A stretch of 64,000 nucleotides of DNA from CAYLRU01 sp964386565 (GTDB taxonomy: Bacteria; Desulfobacterota; Desulfobacteria; Desulfobacterales; UBA5616). The notes beneath the pieces are model-generated. The model had not been told where the DNA came from. It worked only from the letters and a program-made list of their open reading frames with translations, and searched no databases. Positions 24,577 through 33,183 of this stretch are shown one piece after another (within the stretch, counting starts at the first letter, position 1; the number at the start of each line of letters is the position of its first letter). The translations under genes were made by a program, and so were the position numbers. The stretch lies in assembly GCA_964386565.1 (NCBI GenBank), contig CAYLRU010000007.1, forward strand, positions 52,595 through 116,594. The letters run 5' to 3'.

Positions 24577-26297
24577 GGCGCTTTGCCTCCGATGATATCA
24601 TCATGGTGTTCAATAACATCCATACCATCCGACAGAATATAATTCAAATTGGCCAGAACACGATGGGTCGCTTTTGACAGAAAGACCCGGGCTGTCTTTT
24701 TCTTTAAATCCGACACCAACGCATCCTTGCACATCAGATATCCCAACACCGTGTCGGTGGCCAGTTCCACAAGCCGTCGGGCATGATACTCCTGGTAAAC
24801 CGGGTCTTTTTTCCCTTTGATGTGGGATACGGCGCTCTCCAGGTGGGCTCTGAATTCACGGGCCGTTTCAAAAAGGTCCGCCACCTGGGAAAAATCCGTG
24901 TGATCCTCATAATCGTTGAGCCACTCGGTGACCATCCCGCCCATGACCCCGCCGATGGCGGCAACTATCTGCAGTTGGGTGGTACCTTCGTAAATATTGG
25001 TTACCCGGGCATCCCGGTAGTATCGTTCCACGTTGAATTCACAGGTATATCCCACACCACCGTGGATCTGGATGGCATCATAGCAGATTCGGTTGGCCAT
25101 CTCGGCAGCATATGCCTTGACCATTGGCGTAAACAGGGCCGCATATTTGGCATACCGTTTGGCGTCGTCTTTTAAATCTCTCTGGCTGTCGGCAGAGTGC
25201 TCCATTCGGTGCTCTATGCCTTCTTTGATATCCACAATGCAGGATGTCTCATAAAGAAGGGTGCGGGCCGCCTCGATATGAACTTTCATGTCGGTAAGCA
25301 TTTCATACACAGCGGAAAAATCACGGATGGGTTTTTTAAACTGGACCCGCGAAGTAGCATATTGCCGAGCCTCCCGGAAAGCCGCTTCTGCTATTCCCAC
25401 GGCCTGTGCGGCAACACCGAGCCTGGCCCCGTTCATCAGTGCCATGGTGTATTTCACCAAGCCCATCTTCCGCTTGCCCAACAGCTCCGCCGGGGCGTCG
25501 TTAAACTGGATCTCACAGGTGGGGGACCCGTGAATACCGAGTTTATGCTCGATCCGGCGGATTTTCATATGGGGATCCCGCTGGTAAATAAACAGGGATA
25601 TACCCCGTCCCCCGGTGGACCCCTCTTCGGAACGGGCCATGACAAGGGAAATATCGGCGCAACCATTCGTGATGAATCGCTTCACCCCGTTTAACAGCCA
25701 TTGACCTTCTTCATTTTGATGGGCCTTTAGAACGATGGACTGAAGGTCCGAACCGGCATCCGGTTCGGTGAGGGCCATTGCACCCATGACCTCACCGGAG
25801 GCAAATCGCGGCAGTAACCGGCTTTTCTGATCTTCGGAGCCGAAGTGGTAAATGGTATCGGCAATTTCCTGGAGACCGAAAATATTCATTAATGCGGCGT
25901 CGGCCCGTGAAATCATCTCAATGGCAATGGAATAAATCGTCTTGGGCATATTGATGCCCCCGTATTTTCTTGGGAGGGTAAATCCCATAAGGTCAGCTTT
26001 TTTCAGGCGATCCAGTGCTTCCAGGGTCCCCTTGGCATAAACCACTTCTCCATCCTTAAATGTCGCACCCACCTGGTCCACCTCGGCCGCCCGATCGGCA
26101 ACGAATTCACCGGCGATCTCTCCGACTATCTCAAGTACGCGGTCGTAATTATCCCTTGCATCATCGGCATCTTTGGGCGCATAAGGAAATTCATCTTTTT
26201 CCACAAAATGGTTCTCTTTGAGTTCGATGACCCGCAAAAGATCCATATTTTTCATGTGAAATAAAATGTCAGGGTTATCTCTGTAAAAATTCGGCAC
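24573..26297 (-). CDS. Acyl-CoA dehydrogenase
   Basis: FAD-dependent acyl-CoA dehydrogenase, 574 residues, longer than the usual ~380 because of a C-terminal helical extension of about 150 residues, as in the large AcdA-like proteins of sulfate reducers. Signatures: AMALTEPDAGSDLQS, GVKRFITNGC (flavin contacts), QAVGIAEAAFREA, and the catalytic Glu in IYEGTTQLQ. It oxidises acyl-CoA to enoyl-CoA and gives electrons to the ETF encoded just upstream. GTG start with GGAGGGAACA in front; it follows etfA by ten bases. Chain-length or substrate preference is not visible. Confidence 0.95.
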   Translation of the reverse strand: MPNFYRDNPDILFHMKNMDLLRVIELKENHFVEKDEFPYAPKDADDARDNYDRVLEIVGEIAGEFVADRAAEVDQVGATFKDGEVVYAKGTLEALDRLKKADLMGFTLPRKYGGINMPKTIYSIAIEMISRADAALMNIFGLQEIADTIYHFGSEDQKSRLLPRFASGEVMGAMALTEPDAGSDLQSIVLKAHQNEEGQWLLNGVKRFITNGCADISLVMARSEEGSTGGRGISLFIYQRDPHMKIRRIEHKLGIHGSPTCEIQFNDAPAELLGKRKMGLVKYTMALMNGARLGVAAQAVGIAEAAFREARQYATSRVQFKKPIRDFSAVYEMLTDMKVHIEAARTLLYETSCIVDIKEGIEHRMEHSADSQRDLKDDAKRYAKYAALFTPMVKAYAAEMANRICYDAIQIHGGVGYTCEFNVERYYRDARVTNIYEGTTQLQIVAAIGGVMGGMVTEWLNDYEDHTDFSQVADLFETAREFRAHLESAVSHIKGKKDPVYQEYHARRLVELATDTVLGYLMCKDALVSDLKKKTARVFLSKATHRVLANLNYILSDGMDVIEHHDDIIGGKAP

Positions 26298-26307
26298 TGT
26301 TCCCTCC

Positions 26308-27315
26308 TTATGCTCTTGCCTTATATGCTTTTATCATTCTTGGAATGACATCATGGATATCTCCGATGATACCGTAATGGGCGATCTTGAAAATCGGCGC
26401 ATCCGGATCACGGTTAATGGCAATAATCCGTTTCGACCCTTCCATACCCGCACGATGCTGGATCTGCCCCGATATCCCGCAGGCGATATACAGATTCGGT
26501 CTGACGGTTACCCCGGTCTGGCCTACCTGGCGGCTCCGCTCCAACAAACCGGTATCGACCACAGGGCGGGAGGATCCTACAACACCACCGAGCGTTTTGG
26601 CCAGGGCATTCACCAGGACGAGCCCCTCAGGATCACCAGCGCCCATACCGGCCGATACAATGATTTTCGCGGACTTTAAATTCACCGTTTTTTCCTCGCG
26701 AACCACCTCAATCACCTCGGTCAAAAAATCCTCATCCGGCAGATCGCAGGTTTTTGTAATCACCTGGGCGGTCTTTGACGGATCGGGCTCGGTCATTTTC
26801 ATGACCCCTTCCCTTACCGTGGCCATACTGGGCACACTCTCCGGTGATACAATGGTAGCGATGATATTGCCGCCGAACGCCGGACGGATTTGAAGCAGGA
26901 TGTTTTCGTATACCCGGTCCTTGATTTTATGGTCACCGATCGTAAGCTGTGTGCAATCGGCCGTTAGTCCGCATTTCAATGCCGATGCCACCCTGGGCGC
27001 CACATCCCGTCCCATGGTTGTTGCACCGAACAAAACAATTTGGGGCTCTTTCGCCTTAATTGTATTGACGACGATTTTTGAAAACGGCACGGATGAAAAC
27101 CGATACAGGCGTTCATCATCCGTGTAATAAATTCGGGAACATCCGTACCGGCCCAAACCGGCCAGTTCTTCCCGGGCGCCATACCCCACAGCCACGCCCT
27201 CGACATCAACGTTCAGCCTTTTCGCCAACCTCCCGGCCTCGCAAATCAACTCCAGGCTGACATCGGCAACCCGACCGTCATTCATTTCGACAAACACCAT
27301 TACGTTTTTCTTCAT
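26308..27315 (-). CDS. etfA: Electron transfer flavoprotein subunit alpha
   Basis: EtfA, 335 residues. The C-terminal FAD-binding signature is explicit: GSSRPVVDTGLLERSRQVGQ and LYIACGISGQIQHRAGM, then INRDPDAPIFKIAHYGIIGD. Together with EtfB it forms the dimer that moves electrons from the acyl-CoA dehydrogenase to the quinone pool or a bifurcating partner. ATG is preceded by GGGAG. It sits between etfB and acd on the minus strand with gaps of 17 and 10 bases, a compact operon. Confidence 0.96.
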   Translation of the reverse strand: MKKNVMVFVEMNDGRVADVSLELICEAGRLAKRLNVDVEGVAVGYGAREELAGLGRYGCSRIYYTDDERLYRFSSVPFSKIVVNTIKAKEPQIVLFGATTMGRDVAPRVASALKCGLTADCTQLTIGDHKIKDRVYENILLQIRPAFGGNIIATIVSPESVPSMATVREGVMKMTEPDPSKTAQVITKTCDLPDEDFLTEVIEVVREEKTVNLKSAKIIVSAGMGAGDPEGLVLVNALAKTLGGVVGSSRPVVDTGLLERSRQVGQTGVTVRPNLYIACGISGQIQHRAGMEGSKRIIAINRDPDAPIFKIAHYGIIGDIHDVIPRMIKAYKARA

Positions 27316-27332
27316 ATCTGATAAAACTCCCT

Positions 27333-28202
27333 CTATCCGATGATATGCTCATCCATCAGCCCATGAATCAATTCCGAGATACCGTCCTGGGTATTGGGAA
27401 TCTGTCTGGCTTCTCCGGTTGTCAGCACGATGTTTTCGATTTTTTTGACCTTTGTCGGCGACCCGGACAGGCCGCACAGATCAGGGTCGGCGCCGATGGT
27501 ATTGACATTCCACTCCTTGATCCGGACATTCATTTCACAGCTTTTCGGATCCAGGTAGGCCTCGTCATAGGATGTTTCACAGAGAATACTGTCCACATTC
27601 TTATAGGCCATCACCCGTTTGGCACTGGGTGAACGCGGTTCATTGGCCCCGGCTGTGACCGTAATCAAAACCGGCAGACGACTTTTTACGATTTCATACC
27701 CGTTTTCCACAACCCGCTTTACCGTCACCGCTTCTTCATTGATATCCATGATTTCGCATACGCAGGTCAGTTGGTTCCAGTTGAGCTTTTCAGCAATCTG
27801 GGGACCCACCTGGGCAGTATCACCGTCAATGGCCTGTCGGCCGCATAAAATCAAATCGACATTTCCCACCTGCTCAATGGCGCATTTCAACGCATAAGAG
27901 GTGGCAAGGGTGTCAGCACCGGCAAACCGCCTGTCCGAGACCAGGATTACCTCGTCAGCGCCTCTGTAAAGGCATTCCTTTAATACATCCTTTGCCTTTG
28001 GCGGCCCCATGCTGATAGCCGTTATGGATCCACCGATGGAATCTTTAATCTTTAAGGCCTCTTCCAAGGCATTCAAATCTTCCGGGTTGAATATGGCCGG
28101 CAAAACGCTACGATTCACCGTACCGTCCGGTTTCATGGCCTCACCGGACAAATTGTGGGTATCTGGAACCTGTTTTACCGTTACGACCATTTTTATACCC
28201 AT
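27333..28202 (-). CDS. etfB: Electron transfer flavoprotein subunit beta
   Basis: EtfB, 289 residues, about 30 longer than the textbook subunit. Signatures: VTVKQVPDTHNLSGEAMKPD, NPEDLNALEEALKIKD and CGRQAIDGDTAQVGPQIAEK (AMP/flavin loop). An inserted or longer C-terminal portion ends in DGISELIHGLMDEHIIG. First gene of the operon; GGGAGGAAAGCGT precedes the ATG. The longer beta subunit resembles those of ETFs implicated in flavin-based electron bifurcation, but that cannot be decided from sequence alone. Confidence 0.95.
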   Translation of the reverse strand: MGIKMVVTVKQVPDTHNLSGEAMKPDGTVNRSVLPAIFNPEDLNALEEALKIKDSIGGSITAISMGPPKAKDVLKECLYRGADEVILVSDRRFAGADTLATSYALKCAIEQVGNVDLILCGRQAIDGDTAQVGPQIAEKLNWNQLTCVCEIMDINEEAVTVKRVVENGYEIVKSRLPVLITVTAGANEPRSPSAKRVMAYKNVDSILCETSYDEAYLDPKSCEMNVRIKEWNVNTIGADPDLCGLSGSPTKVKKIENIVLTTGEARQIPNTQDGISELIHGLMDEHIIG

Positions 28203-28528
28203 ATACGCTTTCCTCCCATTTAAAATAATACCCTAATTGATCGTAAACAGAATTGAAAAAACAACGGGGTCATATCTTGCTACCGGAAGCGATATTAAAA
28301 TATTGCCGGTTCGCCAAAACACGCGTTGGGATTAATACATCATGAAGGTTCTCGGCTTTGTTTACGAATAATCGGGGTAATAAAAACAGGGTCTATCACC
28401 GACATCCCCGGAAAAGGAGATATTGTGTTTAACCCTGTCGATTATTTCCCGGGCAAACTACCAGTGCCGACGGCAAAATGTCAAGGCAATAAATGTGAAA
28501 GTATGAGCATCATGAACTGCCGTTATTT
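28203..28528. other. Upstream region of the etf operon
   Basis: About 325 bases between the etfB start and the PEBP-family stop. On the minus strand the AT-rich TATTATTTTAAA lies some 15-25 bases before the etfB ribosome binding site, as a possible -10 region without a clear -35. On the plus strand the only candidate gene is the small cysteine-containing frame at 28425-28541, listed separately. Confidence 0.4.
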
Positions 28529-28541
28529 TTACCGGCCGTAG
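28425..28541 (+). CDS. Candidate 38-residue cysteine-containing peptide
   Basis: Small plus-strand frame from GTG at 28425 with AGGAG five bases upstream, a good ribosome binding site. The peptide opens FNPVDYFPGKLPVPTA and carries three cysteines as C-x4-C-x7-C near its end (KCQGNKCES..MNC), closing with RYFYRP. No signal peptide. The last 13 bases run antisense to the end of the PEBP gene. The cysteine spacing could bind metal. I do not recognise a family; the call rests on the ribosome binding site and composition only. Confidence 0.3.
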   Translation: MFNPVDYFPGKLPVPTAKCQGNKCESMSIMNCRYFYRP

Positions 28542-28981
28542 CGTCCCATCAATTCTGTTTTTTCGAGCACATGCCCCTCCATGGCCTTTAACAGGTCCTG
28601 TTTGGAGGCACCTGGTTTCAAACCCAAAACCGTGTCAAGGGCATAGAGTTTAAAAAAATACCGGTGCGTTCCGCCCGGGGGACAGGGGCCACCATAGCCG
28701 ATAGCGCCGAAACTGCTTCGCCCCTGTGTTCCGCCCTTTTCCGGCCGTTCAGAAGGGCCGATATCCTCGGGCAATATATCGATATCGGCAGGGATGTCAT
28801 AATACACCCAATGAACCCATGTTCCCACGGGTGCGTCCGGATCATCGCAGATCAATGCCAGACTTGCTGCTTTTTCCGGCAGTCCGGTCCACTTCAGCGG
28901 CGGCGATACATCAGCGCCGTCACATGTATACTTTTCCGGAATCAGTTCTTCGTTCTTAAATACAGGACTCGTCAGTTCCAT
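28529..28981 (-). CDS. YbhB/YbcL family (PEBP-like) protein
   Basis: Raf-kinase-inhibitor-like (phosphatidylethanolamine-binding) protein, 150 residues from ATG 28981. The frame is open further upstream, but GGGGAGG seven bases before 28981 and the family start (MELTSPVFKNEELIPEKYTC) fix it. The ligand pocket motifs are DGADVSPPLKW, DDPDAP and VHWVYYDIP, then GIGYGGPCPPGG-type text (GAIGYGGPCPPGGTHRYFF). Bacterial members have no settled role. It appears as a single gene, with a divergent promoter region on its right. Confidence 0.9.
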   Translation of the reverse strand: MELTSPVFKNEELIPEKYTCDGADVSPPLKWTGLPEKAASLALICDDPDAPVGTWVHWVYYDIPADIDILPEDIGPSERPEKGGTQGRSSFGAIGYGGPCPPGGTHRYFFKLYALDTVLGLKPGASKQDLLKAMEGHVLEKTELMGRYGR

Positions 28982-29408
28982 GATAAAGCCTCCCCGGAAA
29001 TGATTTCCAAACCACTTCCAATTTAATAATGACAAACCTTTCCCCGTAAACGCATCTTTTATGTCCAAACAATCCAACATTCGGGCATTATTTAAGATAC
29101 CATTTTTTTATAAAATATTTTGTTTTAAATTACAAGTAAACCCCATCAACCCGTAATACCCTATCTTAAATATAAATTTCGAAATTGATTAATTCAGAAA
29201 CCGACGAGCTTTTCATTATTCCCATGGATAGCGCGGAATGGTTAATCGCCAAGAATGGGCCGGCCTGATTTTTACAGCGGTTGGCAGGTCTGAAAGGTCT
29301 TCAGTAAAAATAACTTTTAAAAATATTTAAATATGATATTTAAATAACAAACATCCGTTTTCCCATGGCCGACAATTTTAGGGATTCAATCTGAAAAAGG
29401 GGTATGGT
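28982..29408. promoter_or_regulatory. Divergent region with 23-bp perfect palindrome
   Basis: About 430 bases separate the PEBP gene and the parvulin gene. The last 100 bases are very AT-rich. At 29324-29346 is a perfect inverted repeat, TATTTAAATAT-G-ATATTTAAATA (11-bp arms, one-base centre), ending 62 bases before the parvulin ATG. It could be an operator or a cruciform-prone site. No gene is seen. Confidence 0.45.
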
Positions 29409-30419
29409 ATGCCGATGAGACATCACCGTCTGTTGGTTTTTATTTTTCTTATCATATTGGCATGTATTTTGAGTCCGGATCCTTCAAGGGGATCCGAGAC
29501 AGCAGGATCGGGATTTGACGAAAAAATTGCCGCCGTAAATGGTGTCGGAATTACCAAACGGGATTTTATCTGGGCACTTTCCAGCGAGGAACAGCGTTTA
29601 ACCAGTTCGGGAAAAATATTGACACCGGAAGAGAAGAACGACTTGAAGCGATCCGTTCTGGACCAACTCGTCAACCGGGAAATACTCTATCAGGAAAGCC
29701 GGAAAAAGAATATCGTCGTCTCAGAATTAAAAATTGAACAGGAGTATGGAAGAATACGCGCCTCCATGATGTCCGATATCGACTTGGAAACCATAAAAAA
29801 GGAACTGGACATGGACGAAAATCACATCAAAAACGAGTTCAGGCGTGTATTTGCCATTAAAATGTTGATGGCCCAGGAATTGGTAATCGACGATTCGGTA
29901 ACTGAAAAAGAAACCCGGGATTTTTATGACAGCAACCCTGATAAGTTTATCATTCCCGGACCGATTTATGTAAGGCATATATTAATACAGGTTAAACCGG
30001 GTGCTGATGAAACCCGAAAAGCCGATGCCAGAAAAAAGGCGGAAGAGATATATGAAAAAGTGAAAGCCGGTGAAGATTTTTCGGAATTGGCAAAAGCCTA
30101 TTCCGAAGGCCCGTCTGCAGTCAAGGGCGGGGCCATCGGATGGCTGAAAACCGGCCGCACCGTAAAGGCATTTGAAGATGCCGCCTTTGCCCTGGGAGTC
30201 GGAGAAGTCAGCGGAATCGTGGAAACCCCATACGGGTTTCATATTATTAAGGTGACGGACAAAAAGCCGGACAGGGTTTTTGCTTATGATGATATACAGG
30301 GACAGTTATCGGATTACCTGAAAAAACAAAAAGTATCCCTGACGGAAAAAGCGTACATCGAAAAGCTTAAAAAAAAGGCAACGATCGAACAGTTTGTTGA
30401 TATTCTGACAATGGAATAA
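29409..30419 (+). CDS. SurA/PpiC-type parvulin peptidyl-prolyl isomerase
   Basis: Exported parvulin, 336 residues. N-terminal hydrophobic leader (LLVFIFLIILACIL) with a possible lipobox cysteine (LILAC type), so it may be a lipoprotein. A SurA-N-like helical domain follows (INGV-like AAVNGVGITKRDFIWAL; LDQLVNREILYQES), then a rotamase domain at about 190-290: YVRHILIQVKPG, DFSELAKAYSEGPSAVKGG, IGWLKTG and YGFHIIKVTDKKP. It would help outer-membrane or periplasmic proteins fold. Single gene behind an AT-rich promoter region; AAAAGGGGT precedes the ATG. Confidence 0.92.
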   Translation: MPMRHHRLLVFIFLIILACILSPDPSRGSETAGSGFDEKIAAVNGVGITKRDFIWALSSEEQRLTSSGKILTPEEKNDLKRSVLDQLVNREILYQESRKKNIVVSELKIEQEYGRIRASMMSDIDLETIKKELDMDENHIKNEFRRVFAIKMLMAQELVIDDSVTEKETRDFYDSNPDKFIIPGPIYVRHILIQVKPGADETRKADARKKAEEIYEKVKAGEDFSELAKAYSEGPSAVKGGAIGWLKTGRTVKAFEDAAFALGVGEVSGIVETPYGFHIIKVTDKKPDRVFAYDDIQGQLSDYLKKQKVSLTEKAYIEKLKKKATIEQFVDILTME

Positions 30420-30453
30420 CCCTTTTACACATTTAAACGGAAAAGTTGCGCCC

Positions 30454-30711
30454 ATGCCCAAGCACAGTTACAGGTTTGCAGAAGAGTATAACGGATTCGT
30501 CGGATTCGGAATGGACCGGAAAACGGATGAGGCATCCCTGGTGGTCTATTTGCAGAAATTTTCAGACGACGACCTGATGAATGTATTAAAAGAACGTCTT
30601 ACTGACGAGGAAATAAAAGAAGTGGTGGATCTTATTCACAGATTGATGCGAAACCATTTTAAGGAAGAAGAATATCATCGACTGTTTTTAAAAGATGGAC
30701 ATGGGCACTGA
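30454..30711 (+). CDS. Small conserved-looking cytoplasmic protein
   Basis: An 85-residue acidic, helical protein without signal peptide (MPKHSYRFAEEYNGFVGFGM...), with KFSDDDLMNVLKERLTDEEI and a His-rich tail (EEYHRLFLKDGHGH). It resembles an uncharacterised small protein found in sulfate reducers and other deltaproteobacteria, by memory only. It follows the parvulin by 34 bases and may be cotranscribed. Right after it come repeat A copy 2 and a strong hairpin. Confidence 0.7.
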   Translation: MPKHSYRFAEEYNGFVGFGMDRKTDEASLVVYLQKFSDDDLMNVLKERLTDEEIKEVVDLIHRLMRNHFKEEEYHRLFLKDGHGH

Positions 30712-30724
30712 TCGTTTAAAAATA

Positions 30725-30782
30725 ATTTCAAAACCCCTTCCGGGTCCAATCTCTGTGTTGGTCCGAGGCATTCAATTCTCGG
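30725..30782 (+). repeat. Stop-proximal repeat family A, copy 2
   Basis: ATTTCAAAACCCC...CAATCTCTGTGTTGGTCCGAG, then CCGAG(GCATTCAATT)CTCGG, a 5-bp stem with a ten-base loop. It starts 13 bases after the stop of the 85-residue gene. Compared with copy 1 the stem is one pair longer, while loop sequence differs, as expected for a structured RNA or DNA element. Confidence 0.7.
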
Positions 30783-30783
30783 A

Positions 30784-30825
30784 ACAGGTACCAGGGACAC
30801 GATGATTCGTGCCCCTGGTACCTGT
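30784..30825. terminator. Strong bidirectional hairpin between convergent genes
   Basis: Two 19-base arms (30784-30802 and 30807-30825) pair with one mismatch around a TGAT loop; the arms read ACAGGTACCAGGG... and ...CCCTGGTACCTGT. It lies between the plus-strand 85-residue gene and the minus-strand CoA transferase, whose stop codon touches the right arm. No long T-run follows, so it may act as a transcription barrier or mRNA stabiliser for both sides. Confidence 0.6.
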
Positions 30826-32033
30826 CAAAGAATGGCCTTATCCTCCTTGAATGCGACAATATCATCCCAGGTATACCCCATTTCGATCAGGATCTCTTCC
30901 GTATGCTGACCCAGTTCCGGTGCCGGGGTTCTGATGGATGCCGGCGTTTTTTTCAATTTGATCGGCGCGTTGATCAGCTTGAACGGGCCGTGTTCCGGAT
31001 GAACGACTTCGGCGACAAACTCGTTAGCCGCCGCCTGGGGGTCGTTCAGTGCTTCCGCCAGGGTTTGTATGGGAGCCCAGATAATTTCTTTTTCATCGAA
31101 CAGGGCGCCCCATTCATCACGCCGCCGTGTCATAAAAATATCGTCCAACATGGCAATCAGCGGCGCGGGGTTTTCCGCCCTGACGAACATATTCTCGTAC
31201 TGTTTATCATGCTCTAAGTGTTCTATACCTGCAACTTTACAAAAACTAGACCAGTACCGATCCGATTGCAGGCATGCCAGCATAAGCCATTTGCCGTCCT
31301 TGCATTTATAAGAGTTAAAAAGGGGGTTGGGTACTTCTTTTCTGGAAACCCGGGACGGCTCTTCCTCGGCAAATCCCGCTCCCACAACGGAAAGACCGTT
31401 GCACCACAGGGCCGTCCCCAACAGGGAAATATCCACTTTCTGGGCAATGCCCGTCCGCTCCCTGACAAGCAGGGCAAGGGCAATGCCCCCGGCCAGCGCC
31501 ATGGCGCTGGTGTTGTCCCCGTATCCCGGCAGGCATTGGGGCGGCGGTGCATCCGGTTCTCCGATCATGTTCATAATCCCGCCCCTGGCCCAGAAAGCCG
31601 CATAATCAAAACCCGGCCGCATATACTCAGGGCCCTTTTCACCGTAACCACTGCCATGAGCGTAGATCAGTTTGGGATTGATAGCGGAAAGGGTATCGTA
31701 ATCCACTTCCAGTTTCTTCAGCACGTCTGAACGGATATTGGATACGAACACATCCGCCTGCTCAACCAGCCTGTACATTATCTGTTTACCTTTTTCCACC
31801 CTCAGATCAACGGCCATTCCCCGTTTATTGCGGTTTTCAAGCTCCCAGGGAAAGTTGATTTCCGGAACCTCCGTACCGCCGCCGAACATGATGATGGCGC
31901 GCTGGGGATCACCGGTAACCGGATCTTCGACCTTAATCACATCCGCCCCCAGGTCCGCCAGAATGGCCGTTCCTCCCGGGGCAAATATCCATGTAGTAAA
32001 ATCGATTACTTTTATTCCTTCAAGTGCCAGCAC
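30825..32033 (-). CDS. CaiB/BaiF family (class III) CoA transferase
   Basis: A 402-residue class III CoA transferase. It has LGADVIKVEDP at the N-terminus, NKRGMAVDLRVEKG, and the catalytic Asp in RPGFDYAAFWARGG, then GYGDNTSAMALAGG and a C-terminal HPEHGPFKLINAPIKL. These enzymes move CoA between carboxylic acids through an aspartyl-CoA thioester. GTG start with GGAGGAGGAATATAA in front. It is the downstream end of a catabolic-looking block with the Fe-S protein, permease and ThDP decarboxylase. The acid substrate cannot be read from sequence. Confidence 0.93.
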   Translation of the reverse strand: MLALEGIKVIDFTTWIFAPGGTAILADLGADVIKVEDPVTGDPQRAIIMFGGGTEVPEINFPWELENRNKRGMAVDLRVEKGKQIMYRLVEQADVFVSNIRSDVLKKLEVDYDTLSAINPKLIYAHGSGYGEKGPEYMRPGFDYAAFWARGGIMNMIGEPDAPPPQCLPGYGDNTSAMALAGGIALALLVRERTGIAQKVDISLLGTALWCNGLSVVGAGFAEEEPSRVSRKEVPNPLFNSYKCKDGKWLMLACLQSDRYWSSFCKVAGIEHLEHDKQYENMFVRAENPAPLIAMLDDIFMTRRRDEWGALFDEKEIIWAPIQTLAEALNDPQAAANEFVAEVVHPEHGPFKLINAPIKLKKTPASIRTPAPELGQHTEEILIEMGYTWDDIVAFKEDKAIL

Positions 32034-32091
32034 TTATATTCCTCCTCCTTCTAAATCTCTGATTTTCACAGCTTCCGAATCTTCCCTGACG

Positions 32092-33183
32092 CTAATTTTG
32101 TTTCATTGCCGCTTCCAGTTCCCCCAGGGTTCCCGGCGGGATCTTTACATCGGGTCTGGCCACAAGACCGATGGCTTCAGTGGGGCATGTACTGACGCAG
32201 AGCCCGCAACCGATACACTGCAGGTCTTCCACGGCGGCTACATCTCCCATGGATATGGCATTGACCGGGCACCTGGTAAGACAGGTCTCGCAGGCCGTAC
32301 ACAGGTCTTCATCGACTTTGGCGTAATACCCCGACGTCAGCATGGCGGATGCAGGGGATGCGGCCTTTGCCATCCTCAGAATGCCGCAATGACAAGAGCA
32401 GCAATTGCAGATAAACACCAGTTCTTCCGATGTATTGGCGGAGCAATGAACCAAGCCCTCTTCTTCGGCCCTTTTCAGTATTTCGATGGCTTCCTGCTTG
32501 TCGACCATCCGGCCGTTCATTCTTTCTGCCGCGTAAACAGCCATTTCACCAAAGGCCATACAGTTTTTGTGGGAGACGCCGCAGTCATCCGCTTCATCCA
32601 GCAGAACCGCATGATGGCGGCAAAAACAGGTCCCCACGGTAATGGCCTGGGTTTTTTCGACATATTTCAACAGTTCGGCAAAGGGCAGTACGTCCTTTTT
32701 CGGAACAACTTCTTCTCCAACGGGAAGTACACGAAAGTACGATGTTTCCGGCGGCGGCAGAGGTTCTGGTAGTGAATCGCGAAGATCCTGGATAATCTCA
32801 AGATAATTTTTGAACCGGCGGGCTATGAGATAGTCACGTTCATTTTTCGTACCCCGATAAAATTGCCCTTCAAATATACCGGGCAAAAGCGGAAGCAGGG
32901 AATATCTGTAAACACCATCGTCATATTTCTTGCTATGGAGAAAACCGTTGTCGGCCATATGTTCCAGTTTTGACCGAACATCTTCTACAGGTTGTCCCAT
33001 TTCTTCAGCAACCGCCTCGGCAGTCGTGGATTTTCCGGACAGGCGAACGGCCACCGCCGCTTCTTCCGGTGTCACCAGGTCTTTTAACAGGGCATAGAAT
33101 TCTTCATTGGGAATAACCGGAATAGCGCCGCCGGCCTTTTTCAGGTCTTCCGCAAGGTCTTGGTACACTTGTTCAATCGTCAT
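32092..33183 (-). CDS. Two-[4Fe-4S] ferredoxin-like protein with N-terminal helical domain
   Basis: A 363-residue Fe-S protein. The N-terminal third is helical and includes a winged-helix-like stretch (LSGKSTTAEAVAEEMGQPVE). The middle has clustered cysteines and histidines (GTCFCRHH; FICNCCSCHCGIL) that may hold an extra metal site. The C-terminus is a classical two-cluster ferredoxin: CTACETCLTRCP and CIGCGLCVSTCP. It probably passes electrons to or from an enzyme of the neighbouring catabolic block. Its start overlaps the VOC-like fragment by ATGA, and that fragment's end (GAGGAGATGCC) provides its ribosome binding site. Confidence 0.85.
   Translation of the reverse strand: MTIEQVYQDLAEDLKKAGGAIPVIPNEEFYALLKDLVTPEEAAVAVRLSGKSTTAEAVAEEMGQPVEDVRSKLEHMADNGFLHSKKYDDGVYRYSLLPLLPGIFEGQFYRGTKNERDYLIARRFKNYLEIIQDLRDSLPEPLPPPETSYFRVLPVGEEVVPKKDVLPFAELLKYVEKTQAITVGTCFCRHHAVLLDEADDCGVSHKNCMAFGEMAVYAAERMNGRMVDKQEAIEILKRAEEEGLVHCSANTSEELVFICNCCSCHCGILRMAKAASPASAMLTSGYYAKVDEDLCTACETCLTRCPVNAISMGDVAAVEDLQCIGCGLCVSTCPTEAIGLVARPDVKIPPGTLGELEAAMKQN

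Noticed and set aside
28326..28541. 71-codon frame from TTG in the etf upstream region
   Set aside because: The 5' part has no ribosome binding site. Only the GTG-started 3' part (28425) was kept as a weak candidate.
31738..32772. 344-codon plus-strand frame opposite the CoA transferase and Fe-S genes
   Set aside because: It spans two well-supported minus-strand genes, has shadow-like composition and no family match.
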